Below are positions 53,077-62,792 of a stretch of 64,000 nt of DNA, in pieces; positions within the stretch are counted from its first letter, which is position 1; the number at the start of each line of letters is the position of its first letter. This DNA comes from Sporocytophaga myxococcoides. GTDB lineage: Bacteria > Bacteroidota > Bacteroidia > Cytophagales > Cytophagaceae. The DNA is taken from the NCBI RefSeq assembly GCF_000775915.1, contig NZ_BBLT01000011.1, positions 124,001-188,000 of the forward strand. Direction: 5' to 3'. Both the position numbers and the translations under genes were made by a program. Below the pieces are notes generated by a model. It was not told the DNA's origin. It saw nothing but the letters and a program-made list of their open reading frames with translations, and did not search any database.

Positions 53077-53945
53077 ATGTATTTTAGAATAGTAAGAAAG
53101 ACAAAGAATGCAATAAAGCCCAATGACGACAGCATATTCAGCTTCATTGTAGATTTAAAGTTTGCGGCTTTTTCATCCTTTAGCACTTTTATAAACCAGG
53201 TTAAAAAGTATACCAACGTTGGCAGCATAAATAAAGGAAAAGCATATAGAGCCACGGTAAGATTTTTTGTTATGAAATAATACGAAAATCCTCCTGCCCC
53301 AATCGTAAAGACTGATGCAGTCCAGATGAAAGTTCCTTTGATTCCTATCATCCTGCTGAATGTCTGATCTCCTCTTCTTCCGTCTTCATTGTGCTGATAT
53401 ACTTGGGTCATAGGATATGATCCTAAAAGGATCAAAGTACAAAGGGAAGCCGGGAGCAATAATTCGTATAAATTTACTTCGGAATACGATAGACCGTTTA
53501 TGGCCAGATAAGACATCAGATAAGTCCATATACCCTGGAAGAAAGAAACAATAAGGAGTCCCCCAATGGGATATTTTTTTAATCTTGTAATGGGATGACT
53601 GTATGCTTTACTTGCCATTGCTATTATAAAAACCATTAAAGCAAACTGCCAGTTAACGATAAACGCAAGACCAATTGCAATAAACTCAAATAGTAATGAA
53701 GTGTAATACAATTCTTTAGAAACAGGAGGTGGGTTTTCAATGCCTCCAATACTCTCTTCATCTTTATCAAAATAACTATTATAGCCATTGCTTGAAGGAT
53801 AAAAAAAGAGATGAATTATAATGAATGAAAGGATCAAATAAGGTATATTGGGATTCGGAGACTGGCTTAAAGCAAAGATGAAGAAAGGCATTAAAAATAT
53901 AGAGAAAGGAATTCTCAGATGAATTAATGTTGACTTTTGAATCAT
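53073..53945 (-). CDS. UbiA-family prenyltransferase
   Basis: A 290-aa membrane protein with about eight segments. The two aspartate-rich metal sites are visible: NGYNSYFDKDEES (about 53-65; N56, D60, D62) and QHNEDGRRGDQTF (D188, D193). UbiA enzymes attach a prenyl chain from a polyprenyl diphosphate to an aromatic acceptor, or act on lipid tails. It is divergent from the type III PKS by 53 bases, and its 3' end overlaps the FAD gene, so it is embedded in the polyketide group. Confidence 0.85.
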   Translation of the reverse strand: MIQKSTLIHLRIPFSIFLMPFFIFALSQSPNPNIPYLILSFIIIHLFFYPSSNGYNSYFDKDEESIGGIENPPPVSKELYYTSLLFEFIAIGLAFIVNWQFALMVFIIAMASKAYSHPITRLKKYPIGGLLIVSFFQGIWTYLMSYLAINGLSYSEVNLYELLLPASLCTLILLGSYPMTQVYQHNEDGRRGDQTFSRMIGIKGTFIWTASVFTIGAGGFSYYFITKNLTVALYAFPLFMLPTLVYFLTWFIKVLKDEKAANFKSTMKLNMLSSLGFIAFFVFLTILKYI

Positions 53946-53998
53946 CTTTATTTAAGAGTTTTTTAACAAGATAGATAAATTTTTGTTTTTAAGGAAAA

Positions 53999-55159
53999 AT
54001 GAGAAGTTTCATTACTGCGATAGGTACTGCAAATCCTGCACATGGTTTCCCTCAGTTAAAGATTGCGGAGTTCATGTCGGATGCTGTTTCCATGACTGAG
54101 GAAGAAAGACAAAGGTTATTTACCTTGTATCGCGCTACAGGTATTAAGCATAGATATTCTGTCTTACCAGATTTTGGTACAGCTTTTGAAGATTCCGATT
54201 TTTTCAAACCGGGAGAAAAAGCAGCAATGCCTTCTGTAGCTGAAAGAATGACTCTTTATAGGAAAGAGGCCCTTCCCCTAAGTATTGCAGCAATTGAAAA
54301 TTGTCTTGATCAGTTAAAATCCTTTTCCAAAGACAAAATTACTCACCTGATCACTGTTTCATGCACTGGAATGTATGCTCCGGGCCTTGATCTTGATATT
54401 GTTCAGTCCCTTGGATTACCTCATTCGGTGAATAGAACCTGTGTTAATTTCATGGGATGTTATGCAGCATTCTCAGCGTTAAAAGTTTCTGACGCTATAT
54501 GTAAATCGGATAAAAACGCTGTTGTATTAATGGTCTGTGTTGAGCTTTGCACTATTCATTATCAGAAAAGTATGAATTGGGATCACATTCTGTCTAATGC
54601 AATATTCGGAGATGGAGCAGCAGCAGTTGTCATTCAAGGAGACAAACCTAAAGGGGTGGCTTTAAGTCCGGAATTGTTTCATTGTGATTTGCTTCCGGAA
54701 GGTCGTAAGGACATGGCCTGGTCAATAGCTGACTTTGGCTTCGAAATGATTTTATCTTCTTATGTTCCTTCAATGATTAAAGGTGGAATAAAAGAATTAA
54801 CCAGTAAACTTTTATCGAAGCTTAGTTACAATGTTGATGAAATTGATTATTTCGCCATCCATCCAGGAGGAAAGAAGATACTTGAAGTAATAAAAGACGA
54901 GCTGGAAATTAAGAAGGTAAAGTGTCAGCAGAGTTTCGATGTTCTTGCTGAATATGGGAATATGTCTTCTCCATCTATATTGTTTGTTTTGAAAAGGATT
55001 ATGCATGATTTGCAGAATGATTTTTCCTCTAAAAGAATTTTATCATTCGCTTTCGGTCCTGGGCTTACAATGGAATCAATGGTTTTAGAAGTTGTGACAT
55101 CTGGGTTTGCCAAGACTCTTGAGGGTGATAAAGAATTAATAAATATAGGAGCAGTATGA
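53999..55159 (+). CDS. type III polyketide synthase (chalcone-synthase-like)
   Basis: A 386-aa homodimeric ketosynthase of the thiolase fold. The catalytic triad is complete: C122 in TVSCTGMYAPG, H288 in AIHPGGKK and N321 in EYGNMSSPS. The GFGPG-type loop near the C-terminus reads FAFGPGLTMES. Such enzymes condense a starter acyl-CoA with malonyl units to form pyrones, resorcinols or resorcylic acids; the starter is not predictable by eye. The start codon has AAGGA ahead of it. The stop overlaps the methyltransferase start (ATGA), so the two are translationally coupled. Confidence 0.9.
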   Translation: MRSFITAIGTANPAHGFPQLKIAEFMSDAVSMTEEERQRLFTLYRATGIKHRYSVLPDFGTAFEDSDFFKPGEKAAMPSVAERMTLYRKEALPLSIAAIENCLDQLKSFSKDKITHLITVSCTGMYAPGLDLDIVQSLGLPHSVNRTCVNFMGCYAAFSALKVSDAICKSDKNAVVLMVCVELCTIHYQKSMNWDHILSNAIFGDGAAAVVIQGDKPKGVALSPELFHCDLLPEGRKDMAWSIADFGFEMILSSYVPSMIKGGIKELTSKLLSKLSYNVDEIDYFAIHPGGKKILEVIKDELEIKKVKCQQSFDVLAEYGNMSSPSILFVLKRIMHDLQNDFSSKRILSFAFGPGLTMESMVLEVVTSGFAKTLEGDKELINIGAV

Positions 55160-55875
55160 GCCGGTTTTTGCAAAGGTCAGCGGATCCGGAAATTATGGAT
55201 GACCTTGAGTTTGAAGGGGAGGTTCTCGGTCGGACCCTGGATGAAATAGAGTTTATCAATAAGTGGTTGGGGGGAAATGCTGTAACTTTGGATGCAGTTA
55301 AAAAGGTCGTTAAAGCACGGCAATTACAAAAAACGGATGTTCCCATAACCATTTCTGATCTGGGATGCGGTGGTGGGGAAATGCTTTCCCTGATCTATAA
55401 ATGGGCAGAGTCAGAAGATATAAAAGTTAAACTTACGGGCATAGATGCGAACGATTATGTGGTGAATCACGCAGCGAAAAAAGTGCCTTTGCAGGACTGT
55501 ATTTCATTTAAAAAATACAATGTGCTTGACATAGCTTTCAAAAAGGAATCATTTGATATAAGTACATGTACACTTTTTTGTCATCATTTTGAAAATGATG
55601 TGCTGATAAATTTTTTGAAGCAGTTGAAAAGCCAAACTCGCTTCGCTATTATAATCAATGATATTCATCGGCATTGGTTTGCTTATTATTCCATTAAATA
55701 CCTTACGAGTTTGTTTTCCAGATCATATATGGTAAAATATGATGCTCAGCTTTCTGTATTGAGAGCTTTTAAAAAGAGTGAACTGGAACTTATAATCAGT
55801 AAGGCTGGTTTTAGCCGATTTGAAATTCGCTGGAAATGGGCTTTTCGTTTTCAGGTGATTTTGTGGTGTGACTAA
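55156..55875 (+). CDS. SAM-dependent methyltransferase coupled to the type III PKS
   Basis: A 239-aa class I methyltransferase. Motif I is ISDLGCGGGEML (about 67-78), motif II region TGIDAND (about 94-100) and motif IV is in FDISTCTLFCHHF (about 134-146). It overlaps the PKS gene by four bases and surely acts on the same product, probably an O- or C-methylation of the aromatic ring. Gene pairing of this kind is known from SrsA-SrsB and BpsA-BpsB alkylresorcinol or pyrone systems. Confidence 0.85.
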   Translation: MSRFLQRSADPEIMDDLEFEGEVLGRTLDEIEFINKWLGGNAVTLDAVKKVVKARQLQKTDVPITISDLGCGGGEMLSLIYKWAESEDIKVKLTGIDANDYVVNHAAKKVPLQDCISFKKYNVLDIAFKKESFDISTCTLFCHHFENDVLINFLKQLKSQTRFAIIINDIHRHWFAYYSIKYLTSLFSRSYMVKYDAQLSVLRAFKKSELELIISKAGFSRFEIRWKWAFRFQVILWCD

Positions 55876-56002
55876 TTTCCTCTTGATTGCTTTCCTTTAA
55901 TTCATTTTTTTAAAAGATTCTATTTATTACTTTCTACTATAAGAATGCACCTATTTTCGTTAATCTTGGTTGATTATTAAAGGAACTAAAGGGAAAGATC
56001 GT

Positions 56003-56179
56003 ATGAGCAAGGTGCATTTTATAGTTGGGTTAATAGGTGTCATTGTACTGATCATTGCAGGCGCTGCAACTGGAATTGTAACGATAGGTGAAGCCGCGAT
56101 TATAGGTATCTTGGTACTCGTGGCTTCTCCTTTCATTATGAAGTTTGTTCAAATGACCAGAAAACATGATGAGCGATGA
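56003..56179 (+). CDS. small membrane protein, unknown
   Basis: A 58-aa protein with two predicted membrane segments (about 6-21 and 30-47) and a charged tail RKHDER. ATG 56003 is used instead of the frame's first start because the extra residues are atypical. It is isolated between the polyketide group and the efflux operon; no family is recognised. Confidence 0.4.
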   Translation: MSKVHFIVGLIGVIVLIIAGAATGIVTIGEAAIIGILVLVASPFIMKFVQMTRKHDER

Positions 56180-56199
56180 CAGCTGTAAATAAGGTTTAA

Positions 56200-57522
56200 T
56201 TATTGAAGATCATTCAATAATTGACCACTTAATCTTTGCAGCTCAATTTCGGCAGTTTTTGCTGTAAATTGGGCTGAAAGAAGGTTGTTCTCTGCATCAG
56301 TAAGTTTTTGCTGGGTAATTCGTAAATCTATATCATTTATATTACCTAGTTTATATCTGCCAACTGCAATATTCAGATCTTTGCGGGCAACTTCCACGTT
56401 TCCAACCTGGATGTTTACCAACTGTATGCTTGTGAGGTAATTGTTATAATATTTATACAAGTCATTTTTTAGAGACAGTTTCGTGTCTTCGTATTGGGAA
56501 GAACTTGATTGGTATAAAATCTTTGCATTCTGAACATTTAAATTAGTAACTCCACCAGTGAAAATATTCATGCTTGCAGTCACTCCATATGTTAAACCAT
56601 TTGATCGGTTTAGTCTTGCGGGACTCACAGGGTTTTGAGTTTTTGTATAGTTATATCCTCCAAATACGCCGATTGTAGGTAAATATTGACTTCTATAAGA
56701 CTCTATGTCATATCTTGCAATATTGGCATTTGCCCTGGATGTCAGCAACATTGCATTTTGACTTTCAAGTTTCTGAATGAGATCATTATATTCAAGTTTT
56801 GAATTAATTGGTATTTCTGGTCTTACTTCGAAAGAAGTGGTGATTTCACGTGCAAGAAGTCTGTTCATATCTGCTTTGGCATTCCGTATAAGAGCAGCTT
56901 GTTGAAGGAGTCTTGTACTGTCAGCATTAGCGTCTACCATTGCCTGGTAAATGGCCTGCTCTGACCCGGTTCCGATACTTTTCATGCTTTGGGCCAGCTT
57001 TAGTCTTTGAAGCGAAAGGCCGATTGCCTCCTGAATTACATACATCATCTTTTGTTGCTGCACAATTGAATAATATGTATTGATGATATTTGCAACAGTC
57101 ACTTCAATATCTGTTCGAGCCTTTGTTTGTCCGGCTTTTTCAAGCTCCTGCAGTTTATTTTTTGTAATAAACATGTTAAAGCCATCAAATATAGTCCAGT
57201 TGACAAGTGCGTTAGCAGCAATGCTTTTAGGTCTGAGGCCGTTTGCATCTCTTGGAGGTGTAGGTGGCTGATATTCTACGTGAGTATTCACAAGATTGCC
57301 GGTATTATTAAAGTTTAAGTCAACCGTAGGTAAGAATCCGGCGTTCCCTAGAGTATTACTGTTTTCTGCTATCTTCTGAGTATTCCTTGCTATGATAATT
57401 GTATAATTATTTTCAAGTCCAATTTCAATAGCCTTTTCAAGAGTCAGAGTATCCTGAGAGAAAGCAGTTAAAAAGCTGGCTGTCCATATAACAGCCAGCA
57501 TAAAAAATTTAATTTTATTCAT
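56200..57522 (-). CDS. TolC-family outer-membrane efflux protein
   Basis: A 440-aa outer-membrane channel protein of the TolC family with a signal peptide (MNKIKFFMLAVIWTASFLTAFSQ). It shows the doubled helical pattern (about 25-230 and 235-440) typical of these trimers, with LEKAIEIGLENNYTI at the start and an LRITQQKLTDAENNLLSAQF helix near the end. It closes the RND pump: the gene overlaps the RND permease by eight bases and is the last of the operon. Confidence 0.9.
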   Translation of the reverse strand: MNKIKFFMLAVIWTASFLTAFSQDTLTLEKAIEIGLENNYTIIIARNTQKIAENSNTLGNAGFLPTVDLNFNNTGNLVNTHVEYQPPTPPRDANGLRPKSIAANALVNWTIFDGFNMFITKNKLQELEKAGQTKARTDIEVTVANIINTYYSIVQQQKMMYVIQEAIGLSLQRLKLAQSMKSIGTGSEQAIYQAMVDANADSTRLLQQAALIRNAKADMNRLLAREITTSFEVRPEIPINSKLEYNDLIQKLESQNAMLLTSRANANIARYDIESYRSQYLPTIGVFGGYNYTKTQNPVSPARLNRSNGLTYGVTASMNIFTGGVTNLNVQNAKILYQSSSSQYEDTKLSLKNDLYKYYNNYLTSIQLVNIQVGNVEVARKDLNIAVGRYKLGNINDIDLRITQQKLTDAENNLLSAQFTAKTAEIELQRLSGQLLNDLQ

Positions 57523-60500
57523 AAGAGTATTCTATCTTTTTAGGCTCTTCTTTTATTTCTGTTTTTTTGATTTTTTTCCTTGACAGGTAAGTATACATCG
57601 CTGGAATTACATAGAGTGTCAGGATTAGAGAGAACAATAATCCTCCTATAATTACAAGTCCCATTGGAATACGGCTTTTAGCGCCGGCACCAATAGCAAA
57701 TGCAATTGGAACAGCTCCAAGTATGGTTGCAAGGCTGGTCATCAGAATTGGTCTTAAACGTGCTGCTGCTGCTTCACGTGCTGCATCCATTACAGATAGT
57801 CCTTCTTCTATTTTATGATTCGCAAATTCCACAATCAAAATTCCGTTTTTGGTAACCAGACCAATTAATATAATGATACCAATCTGGCTGAAAATATTTA
57901 TTGTCTGACCAAACGCATACAAAGTTATAAAAGCTCCGGCAAGTGCTAGTGGTACGGTTAACATAATTACCAAAGGATCTATAAAGCTTTCAAATTGAGC
58001 AGACAATATCAAATAGATTAGTACCAGTGCCAATGCAAAAGCAAAGAGAATATTCGATGAACTTTCAGCATAGTCCCTCGATGGCCCGTTCAGGCTGGTG
58101 CTGAAGCTATCGTCAAGGAGTTTTTTGGATATCTGATCCATTGCTTCAATTCCATCACCTATCGTTTTACCTGGAGCAAGTCCGGCAGATACAGTTGCAG
58201 ATTTATATCTGTTAAAGTGATAAAGTTGTGGAGGACTATTGGTTTCTTCAATCTTCACTAAGTTGTCCATTTGAACCGGAACTCCATCTTTGTTTTTAAC
58301 ATAAAGCGAGCTTAGGTTTAGAGGTTGATCCCGGTTTGCCCTATCGAGCTGACCTATCACCTGGTACTGTTTTCCATTCATGTTGAAATAACCAAACCTT
58401 TGCCCACTGAACGATAATTGAAGCGTTTGAGCAATGTCGCTCACAGAAACTCCTAAAGCTTTTGCTCTTTCTCTGTCTGGTTTTACAATCAGTTCAGGCT
58501 TATTGAATTTAAGGTTCACGTCATAGCCCATAAATGTTGGATTTTTGCCGACTTCTTCCATAAACTTAGGAAGAACTGCCGATAACTTTTTAAAGTCAGA
58601 AGACTGAATAACATATTGTACTGGAAGTCCAGATTTAGAAGCACCTCCACCACCACTGATTGTCTGTTCCTGCACAACAAAGAGTTTGGCAGAAGGGAAC
58701 GATTTCAGGTTTTTGGATAGATAATCAGCAATCTCCTGCTGAGATCGATTTCTGTCATTTGGATCAGTCAGTGCGATTCTAAATATACCGGTATTCATAG
58801 CTCCTGTCCCTGAAAACCCTGGTGCAGTAATGGTCATTGCAATTTTATTTTCCGGGACTGAATCTTTGATAAACTTAGATACATTGTCCATGTAATTAAG
58901 CATATAATCAAAAGAGGTGCCTTCAGGTGCAGTTGCAGAAACTCTTAATACGCTTCTGTCATCAAGTGGGGCAAGTTCTGATTGGAGATTTCCATTAATG
59001 TACCAGATGGTTCCAAATGACACAAGAAGTATGACAATTGCAATCCATCTTATGTTCAGGAATTTCCCCAATGAGTTTCGGTATGCATTGGTCATTCCCA
59101 CAAAGAAAGGTTCAGACCATTCGTAGAAGCGAGTTCTCTTAGTATGATCTTTTCTTGCCATTTTTACATTCAGCATAGGTGTAAGTGTAAGAGACACAAA
59201 TGCTGAAATGAGCACAGCGCCCGCAACTACAATACCGAATTCCCGGAATAGTCGTCCTACAAATCCTTCAAGAAAAATAATCGGGAGAAACACCGCTGCA
59301 AGAGTAACGGAAGTGGAGATCACCGCAAAAAAAATCTCTTTAGATCCTTCATGAGCAGCAGTTACCGGATCCATTCCTTCTTCTATTTTTTTATAAATAT
59401 TTTCTGTAACAACTATACCATCGTCAACCACGAGACCTGTCGCAAGAACTATAGCAAGCAGTGTAAGTATATTAATAGAAAATCCTGCAACATACATGAT
59501 AAAAAATGCTCCTATGAGGGAAACAGGAATATCTATCAATGGTCTGAAAGCAATTAGCCAGTCTCGGAAAAACAGATAAATGATGAGCACCACGAGTACG
59601 AAGGCGATGATTAATGTTTCCTGAACTTCAAGGATAGAAGTTTTTATGAACTTCGTGTTATCAAGCGCAATGTCTAACTTGAAATCCTCAGGAATATCTT
59701 TTTTTATCTGGTCGAGTCGCTTGTAAAATTCATCAGCAATTTCAATATAATTTGCTCCGGGCTGAGGCACTACACCAAGACCTATCATGGGGATACCAGA
59801 TTCCTTAAGCATGGTGTTTTCATTTTCAGCACCTAAAGTAGCCCTTCCTATATCCGCAAGTTTTATAATTCTGGTCCCGTCATTTTTAATGATAAGGTTA
59901 TTGAATTCATCTTCTGTGGTAAGTCTTCCCATAGTTCTTACTGACAGTTCTGTAGCATAACCTTCAATTTTACCACTTGGCAATTCAACATTTTCTTTGT
60001 TCAGAGCGCTCCAAACGTCGGCAGCTGTGAGTTGGTAGGAGGCAAGTTTGAAGGGGTCCATCCAGATACGCATGGCATATTTTTTCTGTCCCCATATCTG
60101 CACTGTACTAACTCCGGGTATCGTCTGTAGTCTTTCCAGCACTACGTTTTCAGCATAGTCACTCACTTCCAGCTGGCTTCTGGTATTGCTTTGCAAGGTA
60201 AGAGCTATGATAGCATCAGAGTTTGCATCAGCTTTGGTAACAACTGGTGGGCCATCTATATCTAATGGAAGAAAGCGCACAGCCTGAGAGACTTTGTCCC
60301 GCACGTCATTCGCAGCAGTTTCGAGATCTTCATCAAGGTTAAATTCAACAGTGATACTGCTTGTTCCAGTGCTGCTGGATGAAGAAATTGATCTGATACC
60401 GGCAATCCCGTTGATACTCTTTTCTAATGGCTCCGTAATTTGAGATTCAATAATATCAGCATTGGCACCGGTATAGGTAGTCTTAACTGTAATGACCGGA

Positions 60501-60625
60501 GGGTCTATGGACGGAAACTCCCGTACGCCCAGGTACTTATAACCGATGAGTCCGAATAGTACAATGACTATAGACATCACAGTTGCCAGAACAGGGCGGT
60601 TTATACTTACTGAGGAAATATTCAT
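57515..60625 (-). CDS. RND efflux permease (HAE1/AcrB family)
   Basis: A 1036-aa inner-membrane proton-driven pump with 12 membrane segments and two large periplasmic loops. Residues D401/D402 in LVVDDGIVVTENIYKKIEEG carry the proton relay, and the pore motif SINRPVLATVMSIVIVLFG opens the protein. The repeated halves are complete. It should export hydrophobic or amphiphilic compounds with the downstream TolC and upstream adaptor. Substrate range is unknown; it may export the nearby polyketide product, but drug or bile-like efflux is equally likely. Confidence 0.95.
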   Translation of the reverse strand: MNISSVSINRPVLATVMSIVIVLFGLIGYKYLGVREFPSIDPPVITVKTTYTGANADIIESQITEPLEKSINGIAGIRSISSSSSTGTSSITVEFNLDEDLETAANDVRDKVSQAVRFLPLDIDGPPVVTKADANSDAIIALTLQSNTRSQLEVSDYAENVVLERLQTIPGVSTVQIWGQKKYAMRIWMDPFKLASYQLTAADVWSALNKENVELPSGKIEGYATELSVRTMGRLTTEDEFNNLIIKNDGTRIIKLADIGRATLGAENENTMLKESGIPMIGLGVVPQPGANYIEIADEFYKRLDQIKKDIPEDFKLDIALDNTKFIKTSILEVQETLIIAFVLVVLIIYLFFRDWLIAFRPLIDIPVSLIGAFFIMYVAGFSINILTLLAIVLATGLVVDDGIVVTENIYKKIEEGMDPVTAAHEGSKEIFFAVISTSVTLAAVFLPIIFLEGFVGRLFREFGIVVAGAVLISAFVSLTLTPMLNVKMARKDHTKRTRFYEWSEPFFVGMTNAYRNSLGKFLNIRWIAIVILLVSFGTIWYINGNLQSELAPLDDRSVLRVSATAPEGTSFDYMLNYMDNVSKFIKDSVPENKIAMTITAPGFSGTGAMNTGIFRIALTDPNDRNRSQQEIADYLSKNLKSFPSAKLFVVQEQTISGGGGASKSGLPVQYVIQSSDFKKLSAVLPKFMEEVGKNPTFMGYDVNLKFNKPELIVKPDRERAKALGVSVSDIAQTLQLSFSGQRFGYFNMNGKQYQVIGQLDRANRDQPLNLSSLYVKNKDGVPVQMDNLVKIEETNSPPQLYHFNRYKSATVSAGLAPGKTIGDGIEAMDQISKKLLDDSFSTSLNGPSRDYAESSSNILFAFALALVLIYLILSAQFESFIDPLVIMLTVPLALAGAFITLYAFGQTINIFSQIGIIILIGLVTKNGILIVEFANHKIEEGLSVMDAAREAAAARLRPILMTSLATILGAVPIAFAIGAGAKSRIPMGLVIIGGLLFSLILTLYVIPAMYTYLSRKKIKKTEIKEEPKKIEYSYE

Positions 60626-60631
60626 AGCAGA

Positions 60632-61681
60632 TTACTTGGATAAGGTTATGTTTACCTTCAGGCTGTCTTTTAACTGCATGATACCTGAAGTAATTAAGGT
60701 ATCTCCTGCATTCAGGCCATCAGTGATCTGAATGGCGGAGTCGTTACGCACCCCGGTTTTTACAATCTTGGAGATCGCATAACCTTGTTTATAAATAAAA
60801 ACTTTTGAACCGTTTTGCATTGGCACAATTGACTGAGTAGGGGCCATGATCGCTTGTGCATCCTTTTGCAGCAGTAGATCAATTTTAATAAATGATCCAG
60901 GTCTCAGACTGAAGTCTTCATTGGAAGATCTTGCCCGCACTTTTAAAGTTCTTGTAGCTACATCTACCATGGGTTCTGCAGCATATACTGTACCTTTGTA
61001 GATCTTGTCGGATCCTGTTACAGTGAATTTTATATCAGAACCTTTTTTTATAAAAGCTCCATATTTCTCAGGGATATCAAATTCCAGCTTGATTGGGTCT
61101 ATTTGCTGAAGCGATGCTATAACGGTAGTAGGAGAGACGATTTCTCCTTCACTCACATAGCGCAACCCAATGATGCCGTTGAACGGAGCTTTAATCTCGG
61201 TTTTGCGCAATTGTGCAGATAATAAGTCAAGGTCAGCATGTAGGGTACTTGCCTGGTTACTGGCAATATCGTACTCCTCCTGGCTGATACCACCTATTTC
61301 TAAAAGTTTTCTTTTGCGCTCCTCTTCTCTATTGGCCAACTCCTGTTGAAGTTTGATCTTTTTATATTGAGCTCTGAGCTCTTCATCAAAAATTTTTACA
61401 AGAAGTGTCCCTTTGGAAACTTTTGCATCTTCTTTAAAATGGATACCGGTTACTCTTCCGGAAACCTCACTTCTAAGGTCTACTTTTTCATTTGAAAGAA
61501 TAGTTCCTATAATTTCTATTTTATTGTCCATTTCCTCAGGCTTCAATATCATGCCATTTATAGATAAAGGAGGCGTATCTTTTGGTGCACGGATTTCTTT
61601 GGCTTTGTTGCCAGAGAATGTGCAGGACCAGACAATGGCCAAAATAAAAATTGCGGAAAATGTGGTGGTTCTGGTACTCAT
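60632..61681 (-). CDS. RND periplasmic adaptor (membrane fusion protein)
   Basis: A 349-aa adaptor linking the RND pump to TolC. A probable lipoprotein signal (AIVWSC) anchors it. The lipoyl half-motifs DLRSEVSGRVTGIHFKED and KAPFNGIIG flank a helical hairpin (about 100-160), and beta-barrel and membrane-proximal domains follow. The gene starts 11 bases after the marR-like stop and ends six bases before the RND gene, so the operon is compact. Confidence 0.92.
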   Translation of the reverse strand: MSTRTTTFSAIFILAIVWSCTFSGNKAKEIRAPKDTPPLSINGMILKPEEMDNKIEIIGTILSNEKVDLRSEVSGRVTGIHFKEDAKVSKGTLLVKIFDEELRAQYKKIKLQQELANREEERKRKLLEIGGISQEEYDIASNQASTLHADLDLLSAQLRKTEIKAPFNGIIGLRYVSEGEIVSPTTVIASLQQIDPIKLEFDIPEKYGAFIKKGSDIKFTVTGSDKIYKGTVYAAEPMVDVATRTLKVRARSSNEDFSLRPGSFIKIDLLLQKDAQAIMAPTQSIVPMQNGSKVFIYKQGYAISKIVKTGVRNDSAIQITDGLNAGDTLITSGIMQLKDSLKVNITLSK

Positions 61682-61692
61682 TGTATTTGGTT

Positions 61693-62175
61693 TTACTTTA
61701 CTTTTTTTATTCTGAGTTTTATGTCTATTTTGCTTGTATGCAGGTTTTTTAGATTGTTTCTTATCAGATCAAGAGTATTGTAGAAATTATCTATTTCCAT
61801 TTCACTCATTCCCTTAAAAGCTCCCTGCTCCAGTTCAGTATATGTTTTCCGGATTTGAGGAATTAACTTTTTTCCTTTAGTGGTAACCTGCAAAAGATGT
61901 TCTCTGCGGTCTTTCTGGTTTATGACTCTTTCCACGAGTTCAAGTTTAGATAAATGGTCCAGATTGCGCAGGGTGGTAACTTTATCGCAATGAAGTAGTT
62001 CAGAAAGTTGCTGTTGTGTTATTTTCCCTGAGTTTTCATCCAAAACCAACAGCATATAGAAATATCTGTCCAATCCTGATTGCTCGAGATTTTCTACAAG
62101 AAATGCCAGGTAATTTTTAGCCAGATCAGTGCAGCATTTTCCCAGCGGTGGCTCTTTCGATGAAATAATTCTCAT
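61693..62175 (-). CDS. MarR-family transcriptional regulator
   Basis: A 160-aa winged-helix regulator. The recognition region QQQLSELLHCDKVTTLRNLDHLSKLELVER and the wing NQKDRREHLLQVTTKG are standard MarR marks. It is the first gene of the efflux operon and probably represses it, with ligand binding releasing the DNA. A palindrome 33 bases upstream is a candidate operator. Confidence 0.92.
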   Translation of the reverse strand: MRIISSKEPPLGKCCTDLAKNYLAFLVENLEQSGLDRYFYMLLVLDENSGKITQQQLSELLHCDKVTTLRNLDHLSKLELVERVINQKDRREHLLQVTTKGKKLIPQIRKTYTELEQGAFKGMSEMEIDNFYNTLDLIRNNLKNLHTSKIDIKLRIKKVK

Positions 62176-62207
62176 TTAAATTTAATGCAACAACAATAGT
62201 AAATTAT

Positions 62208-62229
62208 GTTAATTGTTGACAATATTAAC
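62208..62229. promoter_or_regulatory. candidate MarR operator palindrome
   Basis: Imperfect palindrome: outer GTTAAT / ATTAAC around a core ATTGT-TG-ACAAT. It lies 33-54 bases upstream of the MarR gene start, where self-repression of the efflux operon would be expected. Similar TTG..CAA dyads bind MarR proteins; the link here is by position and symmetry only. Confidence 0.45.
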
Positions 62230-62792
62230 TAATTGGTTTTACAACGTAAATAAACAGACTAAAATTTAATTGTTTATCATGGTTCGTCTTTGATTTTCGT
62301 GAATTGGAATTCGAAAAAGTAGGAACACCAAATAAGAGGTAATAGTTTGAAAATATTTAGAGGGAATAAAATTTATAGAGAAGAGTTCAGATGTTTCGTT
62401 TTTTTACTTTTGCTCATTTTTTTAGACATAAAAATCACTTTAAAGATCAAAAAACAGACAATTGCGATTATAAAGAATAGTAGCATAACCAAAAAATTAA
62501 AGTGTTTAGGTATTTATACGTTATTTTTAATGGTAGTAACCTAGTTTTTTTGTAAAATTTATTTCTTTGATATTAATCACTTTATCTAATGCAGTGATTA
62601 GGGAGAACCTGTGTTAATACTTTTGCTTGAAGTCTTGTATACGTTGACTTTTAATTTTTTGATTATTAAACGATTATATAGTTTGCCTTTCGTGGTAATA
62701 CTAAAATTTATTACAATTGGTCAATTTGTTTTGTTTTTAACATTTCTCCGATTAATTTTGAACCCTCCAAAGTCAATTACTCTGAACATGTA
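62230..62792. other. 563-base AT-rich gene-poor stretch
   Basis: Two short frames occur on the + strand (62347-62544, TTG start; 62611-62793), both low-complexity, Leu/Ile/Phe-rich and lacking homology or RBS. They are probably not genes. Nothing else was seen except the efflux-operon promoter at the left edge and the riboswitch at the right. Confidence 0.4.
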
